Shown: positions 1-13,848 of the stretch, piece after piece
Numbering within the stretch: the first letter of the stretch is position 1
Layout: every line of letters begins with the position of its first letter
NCBI GenBank assembly: GCA_025558095.1
Contig: JAIVFI010000011.1
Location: 186,001-250,000 of the forward strand
DNA from: Hyaloraphidium curvatum
Taxonomy: Eukaryota; Monoblepharomycota; Hyaloraphidiomycetes; Hyaloraphidiales; Hyaloraphidiaceae
DNA length: 64,000 bases
Direction: 5' to 3'
Made by a program: the position numbers and the translations under genes
Notes under the pieces: model-generated
Told to the model about the DNA's origin: nothing
Databases searched by the model: none
Seen by the model: only the letters and a program-made list of their open reading frames with translations

Positions 1-2563
<2,563 letters not shown>

Positions 2564-2711
2564 TAGGACACTGTTTCATAGACACAACTCGCACATGCTT
2601 TCTTTCCTCCCTCGTCTCTAGATGATGCCGCCGTAGCCCTTTCAGTCCGCAAGCAGTGTCCGTTGCCGCCGACGCTCGAGCTCGTGGCCCGTCCGGCTCC
2701 GAAAGGTCCGA

Positions 2712-3455
2712 TCACTGAGCAAGGGCGTCCGCGACCGCGAATGGCACCTTGTACGTCACGAGGAGGAAGCAGAACACGGAGAAGGCGAGCATGACCTGGA
2801 CCCGCGTGCACATGTCGCCGAACACGGGTAGCAGCGACCCCGAGTCGCAGTAGGTCGGCAGCACCGCGCCCAGCGCGCCCATCGTCGCGACCCAGAAGAT
2901 CCAGTAGATCGCCAGCCACGCGACCCAGGCCCACACGTGCTTGCCCTTGAAGGCGCGGGACATGAGGTTGTTGACCGAGTCCTGGAGCTGCTCGGGCCTC
3001 AGGAGGAAGACTGCGCGGGGATCAGCGGGATCGGGGGGCGGCCGGGTGCGCGGGCGACCCACAGAAGATCATGATCAGGGCCATGATCATCGTCGTCACG
3101 CCGGTGTAGATCGCTGTGGTGGAGGAGGGCGGCAGTCAGGCTCGTCCCGCCGGGCACGATTGCCGGGCCCACCGAAGTTGACCTGGGAAGGTCTGAACGG
3201 AGCGAGCACCCCCGCCGGCCACTGCGCGATCGAGAACGCGGCCAGCAGGATCCAGTAGATCGCCCAGGCGCGCTGCGAGGTGAGCTTGGCGAGGATCGGG
3301 GTCCTGTACACGCGGCCGTTGGTCGCAGAACGCTCCTTCACGGGGTCGTAGCCGACGGCCTCGAGGGCCGAGGCGGGGGCGGTGTCTGCGGGGGGGTGAG
3401 GTGCGGCCGCGCAGGCAGCGCCGGTGGCGGCACCTTTGGGGTCGACGGAGGCCAT
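2712..3455 (-). CDS. Four-helix membrane protein of unknown function
   Basis: Three exons (3455-3173, 3113-3063, 3010-2712) splice in phase to 210 residues. The 51-nt middle exon encodes exactly one hydrophobic helix, which supports the splice choice. There are four predicted membrane segments: an Ala/Trp-rich helix near residue 80, the middle-exon helix (Ile/Met-rich), a Trp-rich helix with two helix-length runs around 130-155, and a last Phe/Leu-rich helix near the C-terminus. The N-terminal ~60 residues are polar and probably cytosolic. I do not recognise the family. It faces the 3' end of the kinase gene tail-to-tail. Confidence 0.7.
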
Positions 3456-3980
3456 CGTGCGGGGGACGTGTGCGGAGTGTCGGGTCGTCGGGAGACGATG
3501 GGCGCAGCTGCAGATCGGGCATCAGCCGTCCGCACGGCCCGGGCGCAACGCCAGCCCAGCAGGGAGTCCGGCGCAGCGACGATCGGGCGGGTTAGTTCCG
3601 GAAAGCGGCAATTGACTGGGCCTGCGCTACATAGATGCAATTCCTGCGAGCCACTGGGTGTTGGGTATCGAAGTCCCCGAGCCAATGCCGCGCGACGATC
3701 ACGGCCCTGACTCGCCGCCCGTGCGCGACACAGCAGGGTGTTGCTCGACGCCATGGCTCTCCGGCGCGATGACAGCGGCATGCCGCGTTGCAGAAACCCG
3801 CGTGCGGCGGGGGTTCCGCGAAGGAACGGAGCCGTCGAGGGGCGCTCTTCGTTGCGCCGATGGGACATGTGACCGGCTGCATCCGCGTGAAGCGAGAGGC
3901 GGCCCGGGGAGCCGGAATCGAAGCCCCCGAGCCGTCCACCCCGAATGCCGGTGTCCGAAGTCTCGTCCGCCGGGAACGGA
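3456..3980. other. Intergenic, 525 bp
   Basis: No gene is supported. A ~17-nt motif, ATCGAAG(T/C)CCCCGAGCC, occurs twice (about 3668-3684 and 3918-3934). It looks like a small dispersed direct repeat or a shared binding site. The part next to 3455 is the likely promoter of the four-helix protein. Confidence 0.4.
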
Positions 3981-4872
3981 TCACGGGTAAGGCGACACCC
4001 CCAACGCCCCCACCCTCTCCTCCCCCCTCTTCCTCCTCACCAGGCACACCGGCCCGTCCCACCCCGTCATCACGCCCTTACCCACGCCGCCGTGGACGAG
4101 GGTGTCGACGATCCCCGAGGTGTGCCCGCGCGAGGCGAGGACCACGAGGGAGGGCCGGGTGTCGCCGAAGAAGGAGAGGAGGGTGTGCAGGGTGGAGGTG
4201 CCGTGGGGCAGGACGGCGATAGAGATCGGGATCTGTAGGGAGACAAGATCGACAACCTGTCAACCCGCAGCTCGGGATGACGGCGTCCTTCCGTGGCCCC
4301 ACCTTGAACGGCGCGTCCACCTCCCTGACCACCTTGGCCACCCGCTCCTCCAGCGCCGCCCCCACCCTCTCCTCGTCCGGCGTCGGCACCCCGTACAGCC
4401 ACGAGTCCGCCGGCGGCTCCTTCGGGAACAGCTCCGCCATCTCCTCGACCTTTGTCTCCCCCACGCGTTCCCTGCTCCTGCTCCGATCCCGCCGCCGGAA
4501 CAGGCCCAGCGAAGGAATCTTGCCCCCCGCGCGGCGGAGCACGGCGTCCGAGAGCGCGCAGACGGCGAGCAGGTCGATGGCCTCGCCGTCCTTTGGGAGG
4601 TACAGCCGCTCCAGCGCGAACCGCAGGGCGTCGTCCCCGTCGGCTGTGAGATCGTGGCAGATGGTCACGCGCGTCCGTGCGGGGTCGCGCGGCGCGTGGC
4701 CGGCGGGGAACGCGAGGAACGGGTCCGGCAGCTCGGCGGGCGGCGAGAAGGGCGGGTCGGGGAAGAAGGGCGGCGCGTCTTCGGGCGGCACCGGCGACGG
4801 GAGGGGCACCTCGAACGACTCGACCGTGAACGGCTCGCCGTCGTCGGCCGCATCAGAGGCGGCACCCTCCAT
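3981..4872 (-). CDS. Universal-stress-protein-fold (UspA-like) protein
   Basis: Exons 4872-4303 and 4232-3981 (70-bp intron) give 273 residues. After a ~65-residue Pro/acidic leader, a Usp fold is visible: a first strand with RVTICHDLT, a helix with the ADGDDALRFALERL pattern, and a C-terminal half with the strand PSLVVLASRGHT followed by a G-rich loop and the closing strand PVCLVRRK. That order (S/A-R-G then Gly loop) is the nucleotide-binding end of Usp proteins. A ~50-residue insert with Arg/Ser sits between the halves. Start: ATG 4872 is the first in-frame ATG; the frame is open upstream to 4920 without one. The gene is divergent from the hydrolase at 4952 (79 bp). Confidence 0.75.
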
Positions 4873-4951
4873 CGGCACCTCCTCCTTCTTCGCTGCCGCA
4901 GCACGCAGGCGGCCGATCACCTCTCAGACGTTGTTGATCGACGCCCGCAGG

Positions 4952-5815
4952 ATGGATGGGCCAGATTCCGCACCAGCGGCAAAGGCCGGCAAAAGAAAGC
5001 GCGAGACGGGAATCCCCGCCGAGCACGCGAAGATGACCACCGCCCTGCGCACCGCCTTTGTCCGCGCCGGCGGGCACCGGTTGGAGTACCTGCGCATCCC
5101 GGGACGCCCAGGCAGGCCGGAACTGGTCTTCCTGCACGAAGGGCTCGGCTCCGTCTCGCTGCTCCGCGACTTTCCCGCCCGCGTGTGCGCGGCGACGGGG
5201 TCCCCGGGCTTGGTCTACTCGCGGTACGGGTACGGCCGCTCCGACGTGCTCCGGGAGGCGAGGAAGCCCGACTATCTGCACAAGGAGGCGCTCGAGACGC
5301 TGCCGGAGCTCCTCGGCCTCCTCGGAATCGAGCGTCCCGTCCTCGTGGGGCACTCGGACGGCGCTTCGATCGCCCTGATCCACGCGGCCCATTACCGCGA
5401 CACCCGCGGGGTCATTGCCATGGCGCCACACAGTTTCGTCGAGGATGTCACGATCAAGGGCATCCTCGGCGCCAAGAAGGCCTTCGAGACGACGGATTTG
5501 AAGGAGAAGCTGGGGAAGCACCACTCGGACCCCGAAAAGACCTTCAGGGGGTGGAACGACGTCTGGCTCTCCCCCGAGTTCCGCTCGTGGAACATCGAGG
5601 GCCTGCTACCGCGGATCCGGTGCCCCGTGCTCGGCATACAGGGGCACCAGGACGAGTATGCGACGATGAGGCAGCTGGAGGTGCTGGGTGAGAAGATCGC
5701 GGGGAAGGTGGAGCTGCTCGGGCTGGAGAACTGCAGGCACACGCCGCAGAGGGACCAGGAGGAGAGGGTGGTGGGGGCCGTGGCCGGGTTTGTGGATGCG
5801 ATCGCGGACGACTGA
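4952..5815 (+). CDS. Alpha/beta-hydrolase fold enzyme
   Basis: Single exon of 287 residues. The oxyanion region VFLHEGLGS, the nucleophile elbow GHSDGAS (catalytic Ser), an acid in GIQGHQDEYA and the late histidine in ENCRHTPQ complete a hydrolase triad. The layout matches small cytosolic epoxide-hydrolase/esterase-like family members that act on esters or lactones, but the substrate cannot be deduced. Start ATG 4952 is the first in frame after stops; a second ATG at 5033 (MTTALRT) is close to where many family members begin. Nothing suggests secretion. Confidence 0.85.
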   Translation: MDGPDSAPAAKAGKRKRETGIPAEHAKMTTALRTAFVRAGGHRLEYLRIPGRPGRPELVFLHEGLGSVSLLRDFPARVCAATGSPGLVYSRYGYGRSDVLREARKPDYLHKEALETLPELLGLLGIERPVLVGHSDGASIALIHAAHYRDTRGVIAMAPHSFVEDVTIKGILGAKKAFETTDLKEKLGKHHSDPEKTFRGWNDVWLSPEFRSWNIEGLLPRIRCPVLGIQGHQDEYATMRQLEVLGEKIAGKVELLGLENCRHTPQRDQEERVVGAVAGFVDAIADD

Positions 5816-6287
5816 GGTCGGCCGGCCGGGGTGCCACGGTGCGGATCGTATAGGCTACAACAAAGAGGCCGCTCCGCGGCTTCAGGACGGAATCCTGACC
5901 ACCAGACATAAACTAGAGTATACCCATCATATAGAGCTTTTTTTGGCCTGGTTGTTTGCTTTCCCTCTGTCACAGGCCTGTTTTGAGGTGCTGTGGATTG
6001 CGCCTCGTCTCCAGCCGCAGCCCATCAGGAGGCGGGCCACACCCAAGATTCGGGGAAACCCGAGGTAAGCAACCGCTGGAATTGATACAACGAGGCCCCT
6101 GCCGCGATTTCCGCGCCTTCTCGGCGGCGATCGACGGCATCGACCGGGTTTCCGTATTTGTGTTTAGGCCCTGGCGGGGGCGAGGGCTTCGCTCGACCAT
6201 TTCCGGGCAGCACTGCACACAACAACCCAACCCCATGAACATCGTGCGATAGCGGCCTCCGCAGCGCCGCGCGGCAGCTTATTTATC
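5816..6287. other. Intergenic, 472 bp
   Basis: No gene is supported. It is less GC-rich than the flanks around 5890-5990 (3' UTR type). An AT-rich TTATTTATC lies 9 bases upstream of the next ATG (6288). Confidence 0.5.
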
Positions 6288-9200
6288 ATGGCGGACGAGC
6301 GGGACCGCCCGCCGACGCCCGGGTCGACCGGGTCGGCGGACGAGCCGCTGACGTTCCCGGCGCGGTGGCGGCCGCCGCGGCTCTCCACCGCCGCGCCGCC
6401 GCGGCCGGCGTCGCCGTTCGCGTACACGCAGTCGCCCGTGTCGTACACGCCGTTCTCGGGCGGGCCGGGCAGCGTGCCGGGCAGCTCGCTCAACTCGCCC
6501 GCCTCGCCGTTCTTCTCGGCCGGCTCGGGCGGCGGCTACCAGCTCGGCCGCTCGCACTCGGTCGAGGTGCTGACCTCGTCGGCGCCCCGCTCCCGCGTCT
6601 CCACGCTCCACCGGCTTGCCCGCCCCCCCACGCCGTCGCCGCAGAGCCCGCTGTTCGGCTCGCCGCTGCACTCGCCGCTGCCAGGCTCGGCCTCCAAGCC
6701 GCTGTACTCGCCGTACCACGACCCGCACTACTCAAAGTACGCAAAGCCGCCGCGCTCGCCCTTCCGCGCGCTGGCCGTCGTGTGCCTGGTGGTCATGCTG
6801 GTCGGCTCGGCCGTGCTGTGGTGGACCGTGGACGTGGAAAAGGCCGAGGAGACCGGGCGCATCCTCGAGGGCAAGAAGCCCAAGTACGTGCTCTACCGCA
6901 TCCTCGGCAACGACCTGCCCCCGCGGCACCGCGTCGGCCAGACCTACAGCAACCTGCAGTTCATCCTCAAGCACGAGCCCGACTTTTCCGACACGGAAAA
7001 GTGGTGGCTGCTCAACCGCATCGTGGACCCGCAGGTGGAGCGCGAGATCGTGGACCTGCTCACGCGGCACCGGCAAAAGTACGTCCGCGTGCCCTTCCGG
7101 GACGAGGAGTACGTGCGCCGCGACTTCCGGCTCGAGGACTTTCCCCTGCCGGACTACTTCCGCGCGCGCGAGTTCCTCGAGCACGGCCACGCCGCGCGGC
7201 TGCGCATCCTCGACTCGTCGTACCACGACAAGAACCAGTACGTCATGAACAACAACGGCGGCCGCAACCACGCCATCCTGCACGGCCGCCACGCCGTGCG
7301 CGCGCGGTGGATCCTGCCCTTTGACGGAAACGCCTTTTTGACCAAGCGCGCGTGGACGGAAATCACGCGCGCGCTGGAAAAGCACGGGGAGCGGTACAAG
7401 TACCTCGTCGTGCCCATGCACAGGCTGCTCAACAACACGAGGGCGCTGGACGAGAACTTCAGGCCGCTGGCGAGGGAGGAGCCGCAGATCGTGTTCAGGG
7501 AGGACGCGGAGGAGATGTACGACGTGCGCATGCGGTACGGGCGGCGTAGCAAGGTGGGTTGCTGAACAGGAGGTCTGCGTGCACAACGTTGACCTTTCGT
7601 CACCATGCTTCCCACAGCTCGAACTGCTCTGGCGCCTCGGCGTGCTGCCCGCGACGCCCTACCTCTCCAACTCCTCCACCTTCCCCTGGGAGCTCAACCC
7701 CGCCTGGCGCCTCTCCCCCAGCGCCGGCCGCTTCCTCCGCGCCGGCTTCGTCCTGCGCCTCTTCTCGGGCCGCCCCGAGCAGGAGGTCGCCACGCGCCGC
7801 GCGGCCAGCCGCCGCGCCTACAACCGCATGCTGGGCGTGCAGAGCGTCATCGACGGCATCGACGAGGGCATCGTCGGGCGGGTGCTCAACGCGCCTGAGG
7901 TCGAGGCGGCGGACGGGGAGGGGCCGAGGAGGAGCAAGGGGTGGTGGGTGTGGGAGGAGGAAGCGTTGAGGCATGCCAGGAAGGTGTGGGAGCGGCGCGG
8001 GGCCGCGGGTGTGAGGAAGGGGAGGGACGGCGGGGTGGAGAAGTGGGTCGGGAGGGTGCTGGATGCTGCCAAGGGGGAGATGGAGCAGAGCGCGGCGGCG
8101 GGCGTGACGCTGCGGGACTTCCTGGACTATGTGCGGCCCGGTGCGCGGCCGGGCAGGCAGCGCGCGACGGTGGCGCCGCCCGACGGGCAGGGCAAGCCTT
8201 CCTACGTGGACGTGTCGCTGGTGCAGCCGGCGGCGCTTCCGCGGGCGCTGCGGAAGGTGGCGGTGCTGGCGCTCGCGACCGAGCTGTCGGGCGACGAGGC
8301 GTACGCGACGGCCGCGGCCACCGAGGTGCGCCGGTGGATCCTGGGGCAGGGCATGTCGATCCCGCCCTCGGTCCTGACGACAGCACGCAAGGGCTTGGAG
8401 CAGCGCGCCCCGACGGCCAAGCAGCACCTGATGGGCATGTGCAGCGGCCTTCCGGCCTTTTTGGACGCGCTGCGGATCCTGGGCCGGGACGGCAGGTTTA
8501 CCGAGTCCGAGTGGGCCGAGGTGCGCGGGGTGCTCGCGACGCTGCTGCGCTTCCTGCTGGCGTCGGACATTTCCCGCGAGCTGGACCTCAAGAGCCGCGA
8601 GTGGGAGAGCGTGCGCGGGGATGCGGCCATCGCCTCGCTCGCCGGGTTCCTGGGGGACGTGCGGAGCTGGAACCGCATCATCACCGGCGCGCGCATGCGC
8701 GTGGGAGGGAGCCTGGGGGAGGACGAGGGGTGCGTCGACGCTGCGCCGCCGCCGGCGGGGTTGGCTGCCGACGCGGAGGGCGACGGCGCGGAAGGGTCCG
8801 AGGGGCCTTCATCCATTTCGCCGCCCGAAGGCGACGACGCCGATGCCAAGCCGACCGTCGCGCAGGCCCAGGTCGCCATCGTGGCGCCGCCGCCCAAGTC
8901 GGCCGACACCTTCCTGGACGCCGTCGAGGGCAAGGCGCACCTGCTGCAGTGGTGGATCGCCCTGGCCCGCGTCTTCGAGTCGGGATACGGGCGCTTCCGC
9001 ATGAACGAGCAGGACCGCGCTGGCTGGATCGACCCGACGCCGCCGTTGGGCAACCTGGCCCCGGCGCTGTGGACCCTCAGGACCAGCCACGCGACGTGCA
9101 AGAACGTGAGCATCGCGGGCGCCACCAAGGCGGGCCTTCGCGTGCTCGCGGCCGACGTGGAGCGGGTGTGGGGCCTGTGGGGCATGTCGCCGGACCAGGA

Positions 9201-9708
9201 GATCGGCGCCGAGGAGGACGCGGCGGTGCTGACGGACGAGTCGGACGACGGGCTCGACGCGGGCCACGGCGGAAGACCGGCCGCCGACGGCGCAAAGGGC
9301 GGCTTCGCCGCCCGATACGGCATCGAGGCCGCGCAGGTTGCGCGGCAGGCGAACGAAGCGCGGCGCGCGCGGCTGCGGCTCGTGCGCGCCCGGTTGCAGT
9401 TCGTGGCGCAGGTTGCCGCCCGCCTCGACGCCGCGCCCCCGCCGCGGCTCTCGGCGGGACCCGGGGCCGCGCCGGCCGGGGAGGAGCCCCAGCCGATGGT
9501 GCTGCCGGAGGACGACATGGACATCCACGATTTCGCGGCCACCAATCGGCTCCGGCTGAAGCTGCACGACGACGAACCCTCCGAGGATGGGTCCAAGTGG
9601 GAGGAGCTGTGGACGAAGACTCCGATCGTGGCCTTCAACCCGGATGGAGGCGCCGTCGGGTCGGTGATGGACCTGCCATTCGCCTGGTCGCTCGGTATAC
9701 GCGACTGA
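6288..9708 (+). CDS. Type II membrane protein: glycosyltransferase-like domain plus helical lyase-like domain
   Basis: Exons 6288-7553 and 7618-9708 give 1,118 residues. The first ~160 residues are Ser/Pro-rich and cytosolic, followed by one membrane anchor (~163-183). The first luminal block begins YVLYRILGNDLPPRH, runs through NNNGGRNHAIL and PFDGNAFLT, and ends where the intron lies. This recalls capsular-polysaccharide-type glycosyltransferases with a short acidic metal motif, but I name it with caution. The second half (~560-950) is a long helical region with Trp-rich helices, reminiscent of alginate-lyase/heparinase-like alpha/alpha toroids, although I do not see the canonical NNH catalytic run. 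A Golgi-located polysaccharide synthesis/trimming enzyme is the simplest reading. It ends 37 bp from the convergent neighbour. Confidence 0.72.
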
Positions 9709-9745
9709 TTTAAGATGATTTCTAATGTCTTTATCTACGTATGGC

Positions 9746-12423
9746 CTAATTGCAACCTGTTGCTCCACAAGATGCCTTGCTCAGCGCCGCACTGCCCATG
9801 TCCGAGAAGGAGACCGATCCGGAACGCAAGAGTCCGAACATGGCCGCCAAGAGTGCGACCAAGATCGCACTCGCAACGATCGCCAGCGATCGGGGCGACG
9901 CATCCAGCGACGAAACCGTTGTCACGGCTGTGTGAAGACGGTCCACGGCGAGCTGCTGCAAGCGCCGCCAGTCGAGTTCCGGGTCCTCAGTCTGCGAAGA
10001 AGAATCCACCTTCCACGCTACACCAGGGTCTTCCTTGCCCTCTCGATCCTCTTCCTCCCTGAGCTCCGCCAGGAGCTTCACTTTGTGCAGCTCGATCAGC
10101 GCCTGCTCCAGTCGTTGATCGGCGGCGCGCTCCCGAGACCGTCCCTCGGCGGCCTCTCCGGCAAGGCGCTGGTTCTCCCGCTGGACCACCTCCATCTCAG
10201 AACGGAGCTGCTGAACTTCGATCTCCATGGCGTCGACGACCTTTTCGAGCTTGGCTGTGTGCAGCTTGGCCTTCTCAACTTCGCTCCGCTCCCTGCCGAT
10301 CTCGTCCTTGGACGAACGGACCTCGTGCTTCAGTTCTTCCGCGTCCTGCCTCTGCTTCGCTAGCTCGTCCCTGTGTCTCTTGTCCGCGTTTGCCACGGCC
10401 TCAACCCTGTCCTGTTCGGCCTTTCTGTGCTTGTCCTTTGCCTTGTCCAGTTCCTCGCGAAGATGCTTGAGCTCCTTCTCCGCGAGTTCGTGCTTCTTCC
10501 GCATCTCTTCCGAGGCCCTTGCAAGCTTCGTGCGCTCCTCATCCGCATGCTTCCTTGCTTCCTCGAGCTCCTTTGCCAGTTCGTGCGCACGTTGCACACC
10601 GTCCTTCCGCGTGCGTTCAATCTCCTTTTGCAAGTCGTGGACACGATCTTGGGCGTCCTTTCGGCTCTTGTCGGCTTCTCGCTGCACCTCCTGGATGCGG
10701 ATCTGCATGTCCTGGATACGTTCGTTGGCGTCCTGGCGGACAGCCTTGACCGACGATTCGTGATCTTTCTGGGCCGCGGCCAGGCGACGCTCTGCCTCCT
10801 CCTTGGCGGCTTTGGCTTGCGCGACCAGCCTTTCCTTCCCGTCGTGGAGCTCCCGTTCCAATGCAGCGACGCGCTCTTCGGCAAACGAGTTGACCGTATT
10901 CCGCAGGAGCTCAAAGCCCTTTGTCACGCGGTCCACGTCCTGCGACCGGACGGCCTCAGATCCGAGCCGGATCCTGTCAAGAGACTGCAGAATCTCCCTG
11001 TGCCGCCCTTCGTCCCTTCCATCGACGACCTCGGCACGCGATTCCGCAGCCCGTATCTTCTCATCCGCCTGGCGCTTGGCAATCCTAGCTGTTTTGACTG
11101 CCCGTGCAAAGAATTGCCCGACGCGATCGCGGAGAACGACGTTCGAATGAATGATCGAGTTCGAGAGGGCACACACAAGCGTCGTCCCGAAATCGCACTC
11201 GTCGTCCAAGCTCTCGAGGACCTCCTGGCGTCCCTCCATGATGGCCACGAGATTGGCGGTGTACGGTTGCGAATGCCCCTCTCCCGCAACTTCGTTCAGG
11301 GTAGGCCAGAAGAAGACCTGCTCTCCCGCTCCGTCCTTGACGAATGCGGCCACTTCCTGGCTGCGTCCGTCGCGGCACACCCGAAATACCGTCGCTGGGT
11401 CGCGGGACGACATTGCGTGTCCGTGTTCAAAGCTGCCGAGGCTGCTGGACGAGCTCGACAGACCAGCTCGGGCCAGGAAAGCGGTAAACGACGCCGACTC
11501 CTCCAGCGGCGGGGCGGAAGGCGGGTTGGAGATGGGCGTCGGCAGCCCGTGCGGGACATGTTCCCGGGAGACTTCAGCCGAACTGGATCTCCGCATGCTC
11601 TGCTTGAAGAGTACGATGTCATTAGGACGTGTGATGTCGGCAGATTCGGACCAGCTCACTTGGCGGTTGACTGGCGGATCTTTCGCTTCGATTGCTGCTC
11701 CGTTGGTAGCCGAGGTCGGCGTCGGGGGCTCCCAGTGCACGCTAGGCACCACGAGTCGACGAACGGTCACCCGGGGCACAAAGGACTGTGGTTCCGGGTC
11801 GTCCTTTCCGTCTTCGCGTTCCTCCGTGACTGGTTCGAAAGAGTCGCCCGTGGCCGAAGACTCCCCGCCGTCGGCGCTGTTTCCAACGGAGCTGAACCCG
11901 CTGTCCGACGTCGACTCCGTCTTTTTGATGATGAAGGTCGCGTTGCTACCCACGGAGGCCACCCTCGCCGAGGCCGAAACCGCGCTGGCCTCGGCGACGG
12001 CCGCCTCCAAAGCGTCGCTGGACCGCGAATGCTGGCGCGACAGGTTGGTCGTCGAAGAAGAGGCGAGCCAGAACTCATTGACTGGCTTCCTGGCAACCTC
12101 GGTGCCATGTGCCGGTGTTGCCCGGGGAGGATTGGTGGTCGAGGACTCGAGCGCAGTCTTGTGAGCCCCGGCCCCGGGCAGGGACGTCTGGGCCACAAGC
12201 TCCGATTCCGAGAGGCGTGCTCTTATACCCGTATGCCTCCACGCCAAGTCGTCTGTCCGGAAAGCGCGGTTGAATGGTTGAGTGCCGGGCAAACAACCGC
12301 CGCGTCCGACGCACCTCGGCGACCGGTCGGGTCCGCGCCTCCCCGGTTCGGCGGCCCAAAATCGAACGTTTCGTCCACATTGTTTCCCTTTCCGCGGCGT
12401 CGGAACGTCGAACTGCTCGCCAT
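9746..12423 (-). CDS. Long coiled-coil protein with a C-terminal tail anchor
   Basis: Exons 12423-12315 and 12252-9746 (62-bp intron) give 871 residues. The long frame has no ATG near its 5' end; this splice supplies one (MASSSTFRRRGKG) in phase, which is why I chose it. Residues ~40-330 are Ser/Thr-rich and disordered. A globular ~100-residue region follows (VFRVCRDG to the FFARAVKTA helix). Residues ~440-790 are a nearly uninterrupted heptad coiled coil rich in Glu, Lys and Arg. A single hydrophobic helix (SLAIVASAILVALLAAMFGLL) lies ~30 residues from the end. The topology is that of a tail-anchored organelle tether or golgin-like protein with the coil in the cytosol. I recognise no family. 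Confidence 0.8.
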
Positions 12424-12571
12424 GGTGCGTCGTGACGCTCGGATTCGGGACACAGCTTGGCGGAGTTGCGGCGTCAAAATGGCCCGTCAACCGCACACAG
12501 GGAAGAGGATGTCTTCAAATCAAGATCAAAAGAAGGAGATTACAAATGTCAATCAAGACCAAAAAAGAATG

Positions 12572-13848
12572 CTACTGCATGCTACTCGAGTCGACGATGC
12601 TCTGCAGATCGTCCTTGAACTTCCTCACGTTCCTCCCGATCACCGTGACCGTGGACCTCCTCTCCTCCTCGCCTCCCCAGGGCCTTCCCACTTCGAACTC
12701 GAGCTTCCCGTCCCCGACCCCGTGTAGGACCACCTTCCTGTCGCCCGCCTGACGCGTGCGGAGGAAGCCCTTGACACGGAGAACCACGCCAGGATTGGCC
12801 GCGAAGAACGCCGCGAAGTTCGCCTGCAGCTTCTCCGTGTCCACGTAGCTTCCCTCCGGTGCCAAAATGGGAACGTGCGTGACCCCCGGATCGTGGGGTC
12901 GGGGATCAGCCGGTCCGCGCTCGCCGCCCCACGGCGTTGAAAGGATCTCGACGGTGCGGTCGAGCGAGGGTGCGCCGTCGCCGCGGGCGGAACGGAAGAC
13001 CCGATCCGAGGGGAAGCCGGGGCGGTGAGAGGCGATGTAGTCCGAGAGCACCTTCTCTGCCGGAGGCGAGGCGTCCGAGGGCAGGAGGTCGGTCTTGGAA
13101 AGCACGACGAGGTCCGAACCGAGGAGCTGGGCGAGCGGCTCGTTCTTGAAATCCCCAGCGTCGGATTCGCCCTTGTCAGCACCGGAGATGACCTCGCGGT
13201 ACACCTTGCCAGAGTCGACGACGCCAACGACGCCAAGGAGGTCAAAGTACGGGGAGATGGAAGGGTCCAGGGTCACCACGTCCGAGACCGGCGCTGGGTC
13301 CGCGAGGCCAGTCGTTTCGAGGATGACGAGATCGAGCGACGCCGTCGTGCCGGGGAGAGCCGAGAAAGTCCCCGTTCCCCCAAACGCCGCCAGATCCGAG
13401 AACGGATCAGGGACCGCTGCTTCCGAAAGGCCCTGACGTGCAGCGATCTCCGCGAGGACACGGCGCAGCTCGCCGGAGCTCGAGCTGCCACAGCGTTAGC
13501 CGGTCTTCCCTACGAAACCAGCTCAACTCACCAGCAGACGCACCCGAAGCCGAACTCGTAGAGATCATGAAGTTGCAAAAGAGACTGTACGCTTTCGTGG
13601 TCGTGCCCAGGGAGTAGTTCATTCTCGACGACGCCAAAAGCTGATGCAAATTCGTTCTCGATCAGGGCAACGCGTTTGACCTGGTGTCGTCCACCGTCCA
13701 TGAGCTGGACGAGCCAATTGTTGAGGAGCGTGGTCTTGCCGGCACCGAGGAAGCCGGTGAGGATGATGACCGGGATCCGGCGAGGTGCAGGGGGGGCATT
13801 GATGACCGGAATCGGGCGAGGTGCAGGGGGGGCAGTTTCGTCCGCCAT
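12572..13848 (-). CDS. CobW/COG0523-family GTPase (putative metallochaperone)
   Basis: Exons 13848-13532 and 13484-12572 (47-bp intron with a GCTAAC branch site) give 409 residues. The Walker A GFLGAGKTT (~32-40), the metal-binding CVCC (~103-106, completed across the splice), ILETTGLADP, the guanine-specificity SKTD and a C-terminal CobW_C domain (strand-rich, ending near SSSMQ) are all in order. These GTPases deliver zinc or other metals to client enzymes. Start: ATG 13848 precedes two tandem PAPRxIPVI blocks. The same frame stays open to ATG 14127, giving a possible Arg/Ser-rich, mitochondria-like extension, and that ATG is directly followed by GTAAGT, so a 5' intron ending at the CAG tract near 13940 is a third possibility. 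Confidence 0.9.

Noticed and set aside
3901-3980. tRNA-like TTCGATTC loop on the minus strand near 3917-3930
   Set aside because: No complementary T-stem, anticodon arm or acceptor stem is present.
4102-5691. 529-residue plus-strand frame covering the USP and hydrolase loci
   Set aside because: It runs through two better-supported genes on different strands; composition is Arg-rich as expected for GC shadow frames.
10373-12727. A 784-residue plus-strand open frame antisense to the coiled-coil gene
   Set aside because: It mirrors the codon structure of the coiled-coil gene, has no domain and no continuity across that gene's splice; the minus-strand protein has a heptad pattern and an anchor.
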